From assembly GCA_934631025.1 (NCBI GenBank), contig CAKTXR010000001.1:124001-188000 (forward strand): a DNA stretch of 64,000 nucleotides. Direction: 5' to 3'. This stretch comes from an uncultured Clostridia bacterium. Lineage in GTDB: Bacteria; Bacillota; Clostridia; Christensenellales; Aristaeellaceae. Below, in pieces: positions 16,761-24,375 of the stretch (the first letter of the stretch is position 1; the number at the start of each line of letters is the position of its first letter). The translations under genes and the position numbers were made by a program. The notes under the pieces were generated by a model. That model ran no database searches. It was not told where the DNA came from and saw only the letters and a list, made by a program, of their open reading frames with translations.

Positions 16761-17783
16761 ATGCTGGGCGTTGGAATTATCGGCTGCGGGACGATCACCC
16801 GATTGCGCCATGCGCCGGAGTATGCCCGCAACGCGGATTGCCGCCTGATTGCGCTGGCCGACGCTGTGCCCGGACGCGCGGCACAGCTGGCCGCTCTCTA
16901 TGGCGCGCAGGCCTGCGAGGACTATCATGAGCTGCTCGAGCGGCCGGACATCGACGCTGTGAGTGTCTGCACCGCCAATCAGACCCACGCCGTCCTTGCG
17001 TGCGAGGCCATGCGGGCCGGAAAGCACGTTCTGTGCGAAAAGCCGGTGGCGCTCACCGACGACGACGCGGCCATGCTGTGCGCCGTCTCGCGGGAGACGG
17101 GCCGCCTGCTCGTGCCGGCGTTTAACCAGCGCCTGTTTCCGGCCAGCCGCCGGGCGTGCGAGATTCTGCAAAGCGGTCGGATGGGACGGATCATTTCCTT
17201 TACGAGCACATTCCGCCATGCGGGGCCGGAGACATGGAGCGTGGATTCCGGCAGGGGCTGCTGGTTCTTTAAGAAGAGCGCGGGCAGCGGCGTACTGAGC
17301 GATCTGGCGGTTCACAAGCTGGATCTGATGAATCTGCTGCTGGGCGAGCCGATTACGGAGCTGGCCGCCGATCTTTCGGCGCTCGACAAGCGGGACGAGA
17401 GCGGCGCGCCCATCGAGGTGTGCGACAACGCGGTGCTGCTCTGCCGGACAAAAAGCGGCGTTCAGGGCGTTATCATCGTCTCATGGAGCGATTACGGCGC
17501 GGAAGAGAACGGCGCGACGCTCTACTGCGAGAAGGGCAGGCTGCTCGTCAATCCTTCGCCGGACGAGGATATTGTCATCGAAACGCGGGACGGCGAGCGC
17601 GAGGTGCAGCGCCTGGGCGGCGTGCCGACCAACGACGCGCAGAAGCCCTCCGGCGTGATCGACGCCTTTGTCGCAGCGGCGCTGGGGAAGGCCGCGCCCG
17701 CAGCCACGGCGGAGGACGGGCTGAACAACGTGCGCGCGATGAACGCCGCGCTCAGAGCGCCGGTCGTCTACCGGCGGATCTAA
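16761..17783 (+). CDS. Gfo/Idh/MocA family oxidoreductase
   Basis: 340 residues. The N-terminal Rossmann motif is GIIGCGTI (5-12), and the catalytic EKP is intact (E93-P95, HVLCEKPVAL). The C-terminal domain includes the sugar-binding-side helix with SDLAVHKLDLMNLLLG, where the His and Asp-like positions sit. It probably oxidises a cyclitol or sugar derivative with NAD(P). ATG 16761 follows GGAAGGAAGG; the frame from 16713 runs through the promoter. It is divergent from an AraC regulator and is followed 199 bp later by an unknown conserved gene on the same strand. Confidence 0.9.
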   Translation: MLGVGIIGCGTITRLRHAPEYARNADCRLIALADAVPGRAAQLAALYGAQACEDYHELLERPDIDAVSVCTANQTHAVLACEAMRAGKHVLCEKPVALTDDDAAMLCAVSRETGRLLVPAFNQRLFPASRRACEILQSGRMGRIISFTSTFRHAGPETWSVDSGRGCWFFKKSAGSGVLSDLAVHKLDLMNLLLGEPITELAADLSALDKRDESGAPIEVCDNAVLLCRTKSGVQGVIIVSWSDYGAEENGATLYCEKGRLLVNPSPDEDIVIETRDGEREVQRLGGVPTNDAQKPSGVIDAFVAAALGKAAPAATAEDGLNNVRAMNAALRAPVVYRRI

Positions 17784-17982
17784 TCATGAGTCTGTTTGGG
17801 GCGTGTTTCCCTGTCCCTCGAGCGGCGATTTCGGCGTCTTTTCCGCCGCTTCTGCGCCTGAAAGCCCTGAACTGACGGTAAATCCACTCGAAATTGCAAG
17901 TCTTCTCTTTGAAAACGCACCCTGGAGCCGGATGCGTCCGGCGAAAAAATAAGCGATATGCTTTTGACAGGAGGACGATACC

Positions 17983-18852
17983 ATGGATCAGTTTCCGAGA
18001 ACAACCGTCGCCGGCATTTCCCTGCCGCGTATGTTGATCGGCAGCAACTGGGTGCTGGGCTACAGCCACCGCACCACCTCCGCCGACAACATGATCAAGC
18101 ACCGCTATTCCAGCAAGGAAGCCGTGTGCGACCTGATCTGCGCCTATCTTGAGTACGGCGTGGACGCGATGATGGCGCCCTTTGTGGGCGACGATATGCA
18201 GCCCAATGCCGTCGTGATGGACGGCATCCACATGGCCGAGGATAAGATGGGCCGCAAGGTGATCCTGATCGACACGCCCATCATCAACGTCGCCAATACG
18301 GCCGAGGCGCATGACTTTACCGCCCGCAAGATCGAGGCCGTGCGCAAAAACGGCGCGGATTTCTGCCTGCTGCATCATTCGAGCGTCGAGCAGCTGGTGT
18401 GCAAGCATACCGGCACGATCGACCGTCTGCCGGAGTATACGAAGATGATCCGCGACAACAACATGATCCCCGGCCTGTCCGCGCATATGCCCGAGCTGGT
18501 GATCTATTCGGACAATCACCCCGAATACGACGTGCAGACCTACATCCAGCTCTACAACTGCATGGGCTTTTTGATGCAGATCGAGGTGGAGGGTGTGCGC
18601 CGCATCATCGAGAACGCCAAACACCCCGTGATGACCATCAAGTCCATGGCTGCGGGCCGCTGCACGCCCTATGTCGGCCTGACGTTCTCCTATGCGTCCC
18701 TGCGCGACTGCGACATGGTGACCGTCGGCGCGCATACGCCCGAGGAAGCGCGCGAGGACATCGAAATCGCGCTGGCCGCCATCGAGCGCCGCTATCCCGT
18801 CATGGGCAAGCGCAATTCTCCCAACATGACCACCGTGCTGGGCGGCAAGTAA
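17983..18852 (+). CDS. Conserved protein of unknown function, possibly TIM-barrel
   Basis: 289 residues, with AGGAGG 8 bp before the ATG. No signal peptide or membrane segment. The sequence alternates short hydrophobic strands with helices (KVILIDTPI, ADFCLLHHSS, MIPGLSAHMPE, CDMVTVGAHTPEEARE), which suggests a beta/alpha barrel. Polar residues such as the HH pair in LLHHSSVEQL and the H in LSAHMPE sit at strand ends, where barrel active sites lie. I do not recognise a named family. It lies downstream of a Gfo/Idh gene and before a strong terminator, so a role in the same sugar or cyclitol pathway is the best guess. Confidence 0.7.
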   Translation: MDQFPRTTVAGISLPRMLIGSNWVLGYSHRTTSADNMIKHRYSSKEAVCDLICAYLEYGVDAMMAPFVGDDMQPNAVVMDGIHMAEDKMGRKVILIDTPIINVANTAEAHDFTARKIEAVRKNGADFCLLHHSSVEQLVCKHTGTIDRLPEYTKMIRDNNMIPGLSAHMPELVIYSDNHPEYDVQTYIQLYNCMGFLMQIEVEGVRRIIENAKHPVMTIKSMAAGRCTPYVGLTFSYASLRDCDMVTVGAHTPEEAREDIEIALAAIERRYPVMGKRNSPNMTTVLGGK

Positions 18853-18864
18853 TTGAGCATACGA

Positions 18865-18907
18865 AACCGGCCGGAACACGGCGTAAAAAGCGCGTTCCGG
18901 CCGGTTT
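18865..18907 (+). terminator. Terminator after the 17983-18852 gene
   Basis: AACCGGCCGGAAC pairs with GTTCCGGCCGGTT, then TTTAT. The minus-strand foldase gene converges here and may use the same hairpin. Confidence 0.85.
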
Positions 18908-18915
18908 TTATATAG

Positions 18916-20316
18916 TTATGGCACGGGATAGCTCAGCCGGTCGTCGTACCAGACAATATCGGCCATGTCGAACAGGGCGGCGACGCGATCTTCATAGGCG
19001 CGCTCCCTCGCCTGAGCAGTCAGCTCTTCTTCGAGACGGACGCGGACGGACTCGAAATCGACGGCTCCTGCCGCCATGTCGCCGGCGTGCTGGATCAGGT
19101 GAACGCCCAGCAGCGTGACGACGGGCGCGGAAACATCGCCGGTTTCAGTCAGCGCAAGGGCGGCGGCGCGCAGCGTATCGTCCCACACGCAGCCGCTCTC
19201 GGCGACATAGCCGTATTCGCCGCTGGTGAAGGGCGAGGGGCGTATGCGCGGGTCGTCGCGGTATTCGGCCATGAGCGACGCGAACGATTCGTCCGCGTCC
19301 AGCCGCGCCCGCAGCATATCCGCGCGTTCGAGAAGCGGCGCGGTCAGCGTGGCGATCTGCGCGTCGATATCGGCGGCGTTTGCGTCCGTTTTCTGAGCAA
19401 GCAGCTCGGAGAGCGCCGCCTGATCGTCCGTATCGGCCAGTATGAGGATGTGGCGGATGCGGCGCGCGCCGTTCGGGATGAAGCACACGATTTCATTTTC
19501 CAGCATGGCGCGCTCGAATTGCGCAGGGCTTTGCGTATAGGCGGTCCTCTGCGCGGCGCAGCGCTCGTCATAGGCGGCGCGGAGTTCGCCTTCACTGACC
19601 GACACGCCGTCGGCGATAAACGCATAGTGCCGCGCGATCAGCAGATCATCCAGCGCGCGGGCATAGAGCGATGCGGCGGTGATATTGCTTTTTGCGAGCG
19701 CTTCCTCCGCGGCGGCCAGACGAATGCCTGCGTCCGCGCCCGACTGAATATCGCACTGCGCCTTCAGCATCGCGGCGTAGTCCGCGTCGGCCTGAGCGCG
19801 CAGCTTGGCGCGGTCGCGCGCATCGATTTCAAGACCCAGACGGTGGCAGTCCTCGAGGATCAGCGCGCGTCGGACGGCGGCGCGGGCAATTTCGCGGCGG
19901 AGAGCGTCCAGCGCGTCGCCCTGCCCGAAGGAGACGAAAAACGGCGCGTAGTCGTCGAACTGCGCCTGCGCCGCGGCGATGGGCAGCGCCTGTCCGTTGA
20001 CAATGGCCAGCACGCCGGCGGTATCGTCCTCCTCGGCCTGCGCGGGCAGGCTCAGGAGAAGCGATATGGTTAGCATGACGGCTATGGCGCGGCGGGAAGC
20101 GGGTGAACGCTTGCCACTGCGATAACGCTGCGCGAACGCGGAGAGAAGCGCGTGCTTGCGGCGGGGGCTGCTTGACGCTTTGAGGTCTGCGGCGCGCGGG
20201 GGTGTTTGGGCTGTGCGCTGAGCGGATGGAGATTCGGGAATGCCGCGCGGTGAATGAAATGCTGCGGCGCGGCGGAGCGACGGCGCGGGGACGGTGTGGA
20301 ACGGCTTGCGGCGCAT
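18916..20316 (-). CDS. Membrane-anchored parvulin-like peptidyl-prolyl isomerase (foldase)
   Basis: 466 residues. The first ~75 are Pro/Ser/Arg-rich and cytoplasmic, followed by one hydrophobic segment (AIAVMLTISLLLSLPAQA) that is either a signal peptide or an anchor. The outer part has a SurA-like N-terminal helical domain (AIVNGQALPIAAAQAQF) and a parvulin domain recognisable by RRIRHILIL, SFASLMAEYRDDP, GEYGYV and VVTLLGVHLIQHAGD, with an extra ~50-residue insert inside it. Such proteins fold exported proteins at the membrane surface. AAGGAGG precedes the ATG. The very long basic N-terminus is unusual. It follows the AraC gene by 74 bp on the same strand. Confidence 0.8.
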   Translation of the reverse strand: MRRKPFHTVPAPSLRRAAAFHSPRGIPESPSAQRTAQTPPRAADLKASSSPRRKHALLSAFAQRYRSGKRSPASRRAIAVMLTISLLLSLPAQAEEDDTAGVLAIVNGQALPIAAAQAQFDDYAPFFVSFGQGDALDALRREIARAAVRRALILEDCHRLGLEIDARDRAKLRAQADADYAAMLKAQCDIQSGADAGIRLAAAEEALAKSNITAASLYARALDDLLIARHYAFIADGVSVSEGELRAAYDERCAAQRTAYTQSPAQFERAMLENEIVCFIPNGARRIRHILILADTDDQAALSELLAQKTDANAADIDAQIATLTAPLLERADMLRARLDADESFASLMAEYRDDPRIRPSPFTSGEYGYVAESGCVWDDTLRAAALALTETGDVSAPVVTLLGVHLIQHAGDMAAGAVDFESVRVRLEEELTAQARERAYEDRVAALFDMADIVWYDDRLSYPVP

Positions 20317-20390
20317 GGGCTTGTCCTCCTTGAATACGGGGCTGTGGTTCTATGTATATGCCCGTTTCGGGGAGGAGACGCGCGGATATA

Positions 20391-21242
20391 TCAGCTTTTT
20401 TCGCGGCGGCGGTCGTTTCGGTATGCGCCGGGGGTCATGCCGCGCATGGCCTTGAACAGCTCGGAAAAGTAGGCGGGCGAGGAAAAGCCCAGCGAATCGG
20501 CGATTTCCCGCACGCTCAGTCCGGTCGAGGCCAGCATGGAGCAGGCGCGGTTCATGCGGCATTCCATCTGGCGGCGGTGCAGCGTCGTGCCGGTGCGTTC
20601 GCGGAAAAGCCGGTTCAGATAGAACGGATGATAGCCGAACGCGCGCCCCAGCTGTTCGAGCGTGATCTTTTCGCGGCAGTGCGCGTCCAGATAGCGGCCG
20701 ACCGACTCGATCAGCCTTTCGGGCGGTGCGGCGGGTTCGCTCTGCGTGCGCGTCAGCGCCTGAATGAGCAGCGCCTTGAGCAGGGCGGCGCACAGCTCGT
20801 CGCGGTAGGGGCCGCCCCTTTCGCGCTCGGCAAGTACGTCGCCCGTCCGGCGGCACAGCTCGGGCGCGTTTTCGACGAGCAGCGGCTGGACGAAGAGCAT
20901 ATCGTCGGGCGGGAAGGGCATCTTAGCCGGATTGAAGCGGGAAATTTCCTCGGGATGGATGCTCTTTTCTCCGGCGCGGGAGAAGCCCAGATCGAAGTTT
21001 ATGTCGTACAGGACGGCGGGCGCGCTCTCCGAGAAGAAGAAGCGATAGGGCGTCTGCGGCGGAAAAACGATGAGCGCGTCTTTGTTTAGTGTAAGCGCGC
21101 CGCTTCCAATTTCAAGGCGGCAGCTTCCCTCGCAGACGGCGAAGAGCCGGTAATCATAGGCCATGATGGGCGCTTTGTAGCTCACGGAGCAGGTGCGCCT
21201 GTCCATATAGCGGATGTAGGGGTTGAGCTGGGAGACGAGCAT
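20391..21242 (-). CDS. AraC-family transcriptional regulator
   Basis: 283 residues. The N-terminal sensor domain has LIVFPPQTPYRFFF, the usual cupin-type block. The C-terminal DNA-binding domain has LGRAFGYHPFYLNRLFRERTG and LGFSSPAYFSELFKAMRG as the two helix-turn-helix halves. GGAAGTGAAGG precedes the ATG. It is transcribed away from the oxidoreductase gene at 21359, and the two promoters overlap face to face, so it very probably controls that gene and itself. Confidence 0.9.
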   Translation of the reverse strand: MLVSQLNPYIRYMDRRTCSVSYKAPIMAYDYRLFAVCEGSCRLEIGSGALTLNKDALIVFPPQTPYRFFFSESAPAVLYDINFDLGFSRAGEKSIHPEEISRFNPAKMPFPPDDMLFVQPLLVENAPELCRRTGDVLAERERGGPYRDELCAALLKALLIQALTRTQSEPAAPPERLIESVGRYLDAHCREKITLEQLGRAFGYHPFYLNRLFRERTGTTLHRRQMECRMNRACSMLASTGLSVREIADSLGFSSPAYFSELFKAMRGMTPGAYRNDRRREKS

Positions 21243-21291
21243 GGGCCTTCACTTCCGTTTGTTTTGTTATGGCTGATCTTTGCTTTTTTGA

Positions 21292-21320
21292 TTGATTGTA
21301 GCACAGCGGGCTGATATAAT
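21292..21320 (+). promoter_or_regulatory. Promoter for the oxidoreductase gene at 21359
   Basis: TTGATT (21292-21297), 17-bp spacer, perfect TATAAT (21315-21320) with an extended TG-A just before it. Confidence 0.85.
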
Positions 21321-21323
21321 CAA
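21295..21323 (-). promoter_or_regulatory. Opposed promoter for the AraC gene at 20391
   Basis: Minus strand: TTGATT (21323-21318), 17-bp spacer, TACAAT (21300-21295). Its -35 overlaps the -10 of the plus-strand promoter and vice versa. Confidence 0.75.
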
Positions 21324-21358
21324 GGCAGGTCATCAATGAGGACGGAGGAATTGTGAAA

Positions 21359-22561
21359 ATGAGCGGAAAACTCAGAGTCTGCTTTGTCGGCTGCGGCGAG
21401 TTCGCGGCCAATTTCGTGCCGCTGTTCAAGGCGCATCCGCTGGTTGAAAAGGTCTATGTGTGCGATCTCCTGCGCGAGCGCGCGGAAAAATACAGCGCAA
21501 AGTTCGGCGTGGAGATCATCGATTCGTTCGAGGAGGCGCTCAAGAGCCCTGCCGTCAACGCGGTGGCGATCTTCGCGCAGCGTCATCTGCACGGTCCGCT
21601 GGTCAAGCAGGCGCTGCTCGCCGGCAAGCACGTCTATTCTGCCGTGCCCATGGCCAGCCGCGTCGAGGAATGTCAGGAGATCGTCGAGCTGGTCAAAAAG
21701 ACCGGCCTGACCTACATGATGGGCGAGACCTGCATCTACTATCCCTGCTCGATGTTTTGCAAGGCGCGCTATGAGAGCGGCGAGATGGGCAAATTCGTCT
21801 ATGCCGAGGCGCAGTATCATCACGATATTTCGCACTTTTCGGAATGGTTCCGCGCGGACAAAAAGAGCGCGGGCGTGCCGCCATTTTACTATCCCACCCA
21901 CTCGACGGCCATGGTGCTGCACGCCGTGAACGCCCATGTCACCAAGGTCGTGGCGATGGGCTATGAGGATCAGGAGCACGACGGCATTTTCGAGAAGGGC
22001 GTCAATCAGTGGGACAACGTCTATTCCGACGAATTTTCGCTGATGCACCTCTCCAACGGCGGCACGGCGCGCATCAACGAGTGCCGGCGCATCGGCTATA
22101 AGGCGCCCAGCTCCTACATCAACGGCTTTTACGGCACGAAGGGCGCCTATCAGTTCAGCAACGCCCAGCATATCCTGACCCACCTGACGAAGGAGGGCGT
22201 GGATTTTCAGGATGTGAGCGCGCTGGTCAATCCCCGCGTCATGGAGGAGCACCGTGGCGATGCGGACTTCAAGGCGAAGGTGGCCAATCACGGCTGGCAG
22301 TGGGATCTGTTCTCGCCCGTGCAGGACGCGCGCGTCGCCACGCTGCCCGAATCGTTCAAGGGGCTGCCCAACGGGCACATGGCCTCGCACCAGCTGCTGG
22401 TGGACGACTTCTGCACCGCCGTGTTCTATGAAAAGATTCCGACGGTCAGCGCGTGGGACGCGGCGCGCTACACCATCCCAGGCCTTCTGGCGCACGAATC
22501 GATCCTCAAGGACAGTCTGCCCATCGAGGTGCCGGACTGCGGCGACGCGCCCAGAGACTGA
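21359..22561 (+). CDS. Gfo/Idh/MocA-like oxidoreductase lacking the EKP lysine
   Basis: 400 residues. The Rossmann motif is FVGCGEF near residue 10. Where the family has GKHVxxEKP, this protein reads GKHVYSAVPMAS, so the catalytic Lys is replaced by Val and the Glu by Ala. The C-terminal domain is long, with PTHSTAMVLHAVNAH at the site of the usual active-site helix. It may bind NAD without the usual chemistry, or use another base. ATG 21359 sits 9 bp after GGAGGA; the GTG at 21353 is too close. Divergent from an AraC regulator. Confidence 0.82.
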   Translation: MSGKLRVCFVGCGEFAANFVPLFKAHPLVEKVYVCDLLRERAEKYSAKFGVEIIDSFEEALKSPAVNAVAIFAQRHLHGPLVKQALLAGKHVYSAVPMASRVEECQEIVELVKKTGLTYMMGETCIYYPCSMFCKARYESGEMGKFVYAEAQYHHDISHFSEWFRADKKSAGVPPFYYPTHSTAMVLHAVNAHVTKVVAMGYEDQEHDGIFEKGVNQWDNVYSDEFSLMHLSNGGTARINECRRIGYKAPSSYINGFYGTKGAYQFSNAQHILTHLTKEGVDFQDVSALVNPRVMEEHRGDADFKAKVANHGWQWDLFSPVQDARVATLPESFKGLPNGHMASHQLLVDDFCTAVFYEKIPTVSAWDAARYTIPGLLAHESILKDSLPIEVPDCGDAPRD

Positions 22562-22584
22562 AGCGTTTCTCCAATAAAATATAT

Positions 22585-22618
22585 GCGAATCGGGCTTTGA
22601 CGGCTCGATTCGCTTTTA
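22585..22618 (+). terminator. Terminator after the 21359-22561 gene
   Basis: GCGAATCG pairs with CGATTCGC, followed by TTTTA. Confidence 0.7.
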
Positions 22619-22656
22619 TGTTTACGGCTGCGCCAAAAAGTTGACGGAGACGGGCG

Positions 22657-22685
22657 TTGTGCTGTTAACAGGATCGTGCTATAAT
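22657..22685 (+). promoter_or_regulatory. Promoter for the motor-like pair
   Basis: TTGTGC (22657-22662), 17-bp spacer, perfect TATAAT (22680-22685), about 115 bp before the first start codon. Confidence 0.65.
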
Positions 22686-22800
22686 AAAACAGTATCGGTG
22701 TATCCGGTGAACCGCGGGACGATTTTGAGCGTCTTATTTCGAAAAGGGTTCGCACGAAGCATTCAAAAGAAGTCGATCAAAAAGAGAATTGAAGGGACTG

Positions 22801-24375
22801 ATGCAGTTGTTTAATGAAGTCTGGGCCAACATAATGGATCAGCTGGTCAAGAACCTGGCCGACAGCCTGGTATACATCGCCATGGTTGTGCTCTTCGTCG
22901 TCGGATTGCTCAAGTGCATCTATCCGGTGATCAAGAGCCGCAATCAGCTGCGGCGCGGCATCCGCAAGATCAAAAACGAAGAGAGCAAGGACGCGTGGCA
23001 GGACAAGCGCTTTCTGGGCAAAGGCCCGCTGACGGCGCAGTGGACGGAATTCCTGAACAGCCGCCTGTTCGCGGACGACGAATACCACAACGCCAGTCCG
23101 CTGGACGACTATATCAACGAGGACACCGCGATCTATGATCCCGGCTTTGCGTCCTTCGGCGACGCTGTGCCCGGCATGCTGGTGTCGCTGGGCTTTCTGG
23201 GCACGCTGATCGGTATCATCATGGGTCTGTCCGACTTCAATCTGGACAGTTCCGGCGCGACGATGGACGCTATCCGCGTGCTGATGAACGGCATGAGATA
23301 TGCGTTCTCCACGTCGATCGTGGGCGTGATCCTTTCGGTCACGTTCTCGCTGCTCGTGCGCCTGACGCAGGGCTCCACCCGCAAATACCTGAAACGCTTC
23401 TACGACGCGATGCAGCAGCAGGCGCATATGGTGACGGTCGATCCGATCACGCAGATCACCATCTATCAGCAGGAACAGACGGCCATGATCCACGAGCTGG
23501 CCAAGGACATCACCAGCAGCATGACCGACCGCATCGGCGCGGCCTTTGAAATGGCGCTCCAGCCGCTCCAGCAGAGTCTGGACAGCTTCATCACCGTTTC
23601 GGCGCGCGAGCAGGTGCGCGGCGTGGACGCGATCGTGAACAAGTTCGTCGACCGCATGGACGACGCGCTTCAGGGCCGCTTCCAGGAGCTTTCGAACGTC
23701 ATGGGCGAGACCTGCCGCCAGCAGAAGGAGCTGCGCGAGAGCGTCGAGGCGACGATCAACGGCCTCAACCGCGTCTCCCGCGACGTTGTGCAGATCCAGC
23801 AGATGTCCGAATCGCTGATCGTCAAATTCGACGGCTACATCGCCCGCCTGAGCGCGGCGCAGCAGTCGGTTGAGGACGGCTTCGGCGCGGCGGCCGACAA
23901 CGTCAAGAGCATGGAGGCGGTGGCGCGCCAGCAGGCCAACTACATCGCCCAGATCGGCCAGATGCAGACCGATTTCATGCGCGAGGTCAATTCCTTCCAG
24001 ACGCGCATGGACGCGTTCACGAAGGCCTATGTGGACAATACCAACATTTCCACCAACGCGCTGCACAAGGTGTCCGAGGAGCTGAAGACCAGCGGCGAGA
24101 ATCTGCTCAACGCGCACAAGGCGTTCAGCAAGGGCGTAAACGGCGAGCTTCAGCACGCCTTCGGGATGTTCGACGCGAATATGGAGGACATCATCGACAA
24201 GCTGACAGGCATCATCAACAGCATCAGCGCTTCTGTGAAGGATATGCCGGCGATCATGACCGATACGGCCAACGCCTACGAGGATCAGCTGCGCCAGCTC
24301 ACGCGCTACATGGAGCACACGCAGCGCCTGCTTGAGGACGCCATGCGCCACACCGGCCGCGGAGGTGGTCAGTAA
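22801..24375 (+). CDS. MotA/TolQ/ExbB-family channel protein with long helical tail (ZorA-like)
   Basis: 524 residues from ATG 22801 (a TTG at 22789 is the alternative). Three membrane segments: about 22-44 (YIAMVVLFVVGLLKCIYPVI), 124-148 (VSLGFLGTLIGIIMGLSDF) and 167-190 (STSIVGVILSVTFSLLV). The last two have the LGTLIG and STSIVG patterns of the proton-channel family. The remaining ~330 residues are charged helix and coiled coil reaching into the cytoplasm, far longer than MotA, TolQ or ExbB but like ZorA of Zorya defence systems. The stop codon overlaps the start of an OmpA-domain partner (TAATG). It is probably the stator of a membrane-potential-driven motor; the cargo is unknown. Confidence 0.8.
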   Translation: MQLFNEVWANIMDQLVKNLADSLVYIAMVVLFVVGLLKCIYPVIKSRNQLRRGIRKIKNEESKDAWQDKRFLGKGPLTAQWTEFLNSRLFADDEYHNASPLDDYINEDTAIYDPGFASFGDAVPGMLVSLGFLGTLIGIIMGLSDFNLDSSGATMDAIRVLMNGMRYAFSTSIVGVILSVTFSLLVRLTQGSTRKYLKRFYDAMQQQAHMVTVDPITQITIYQQEQTAMIHELAKDITSSMTDRIGAAFEMALQPLQQSLDSFITVSAREQVRGVDAIVNKFVDRMDDALQGRFQELSNVMGETCRQQKELRESVEATINGLNRVSRDVVQIQQMSESLIVKFDGYIARLSAAQQSVEDGFGAAADNVKSMEAVARQQANYIAQIGQMQTDFMREVNSFQTRMDAFTKAYVDNTNISTNALHKVSEELKTSGENLLNAHKAFSKGVNGELQHAFGMFDANMEDIIDKLTGIINSISASVKDMPAIMTDTANAYEDQLRQLTRYMEHTQRLLEDAMRHTGRGGGQ

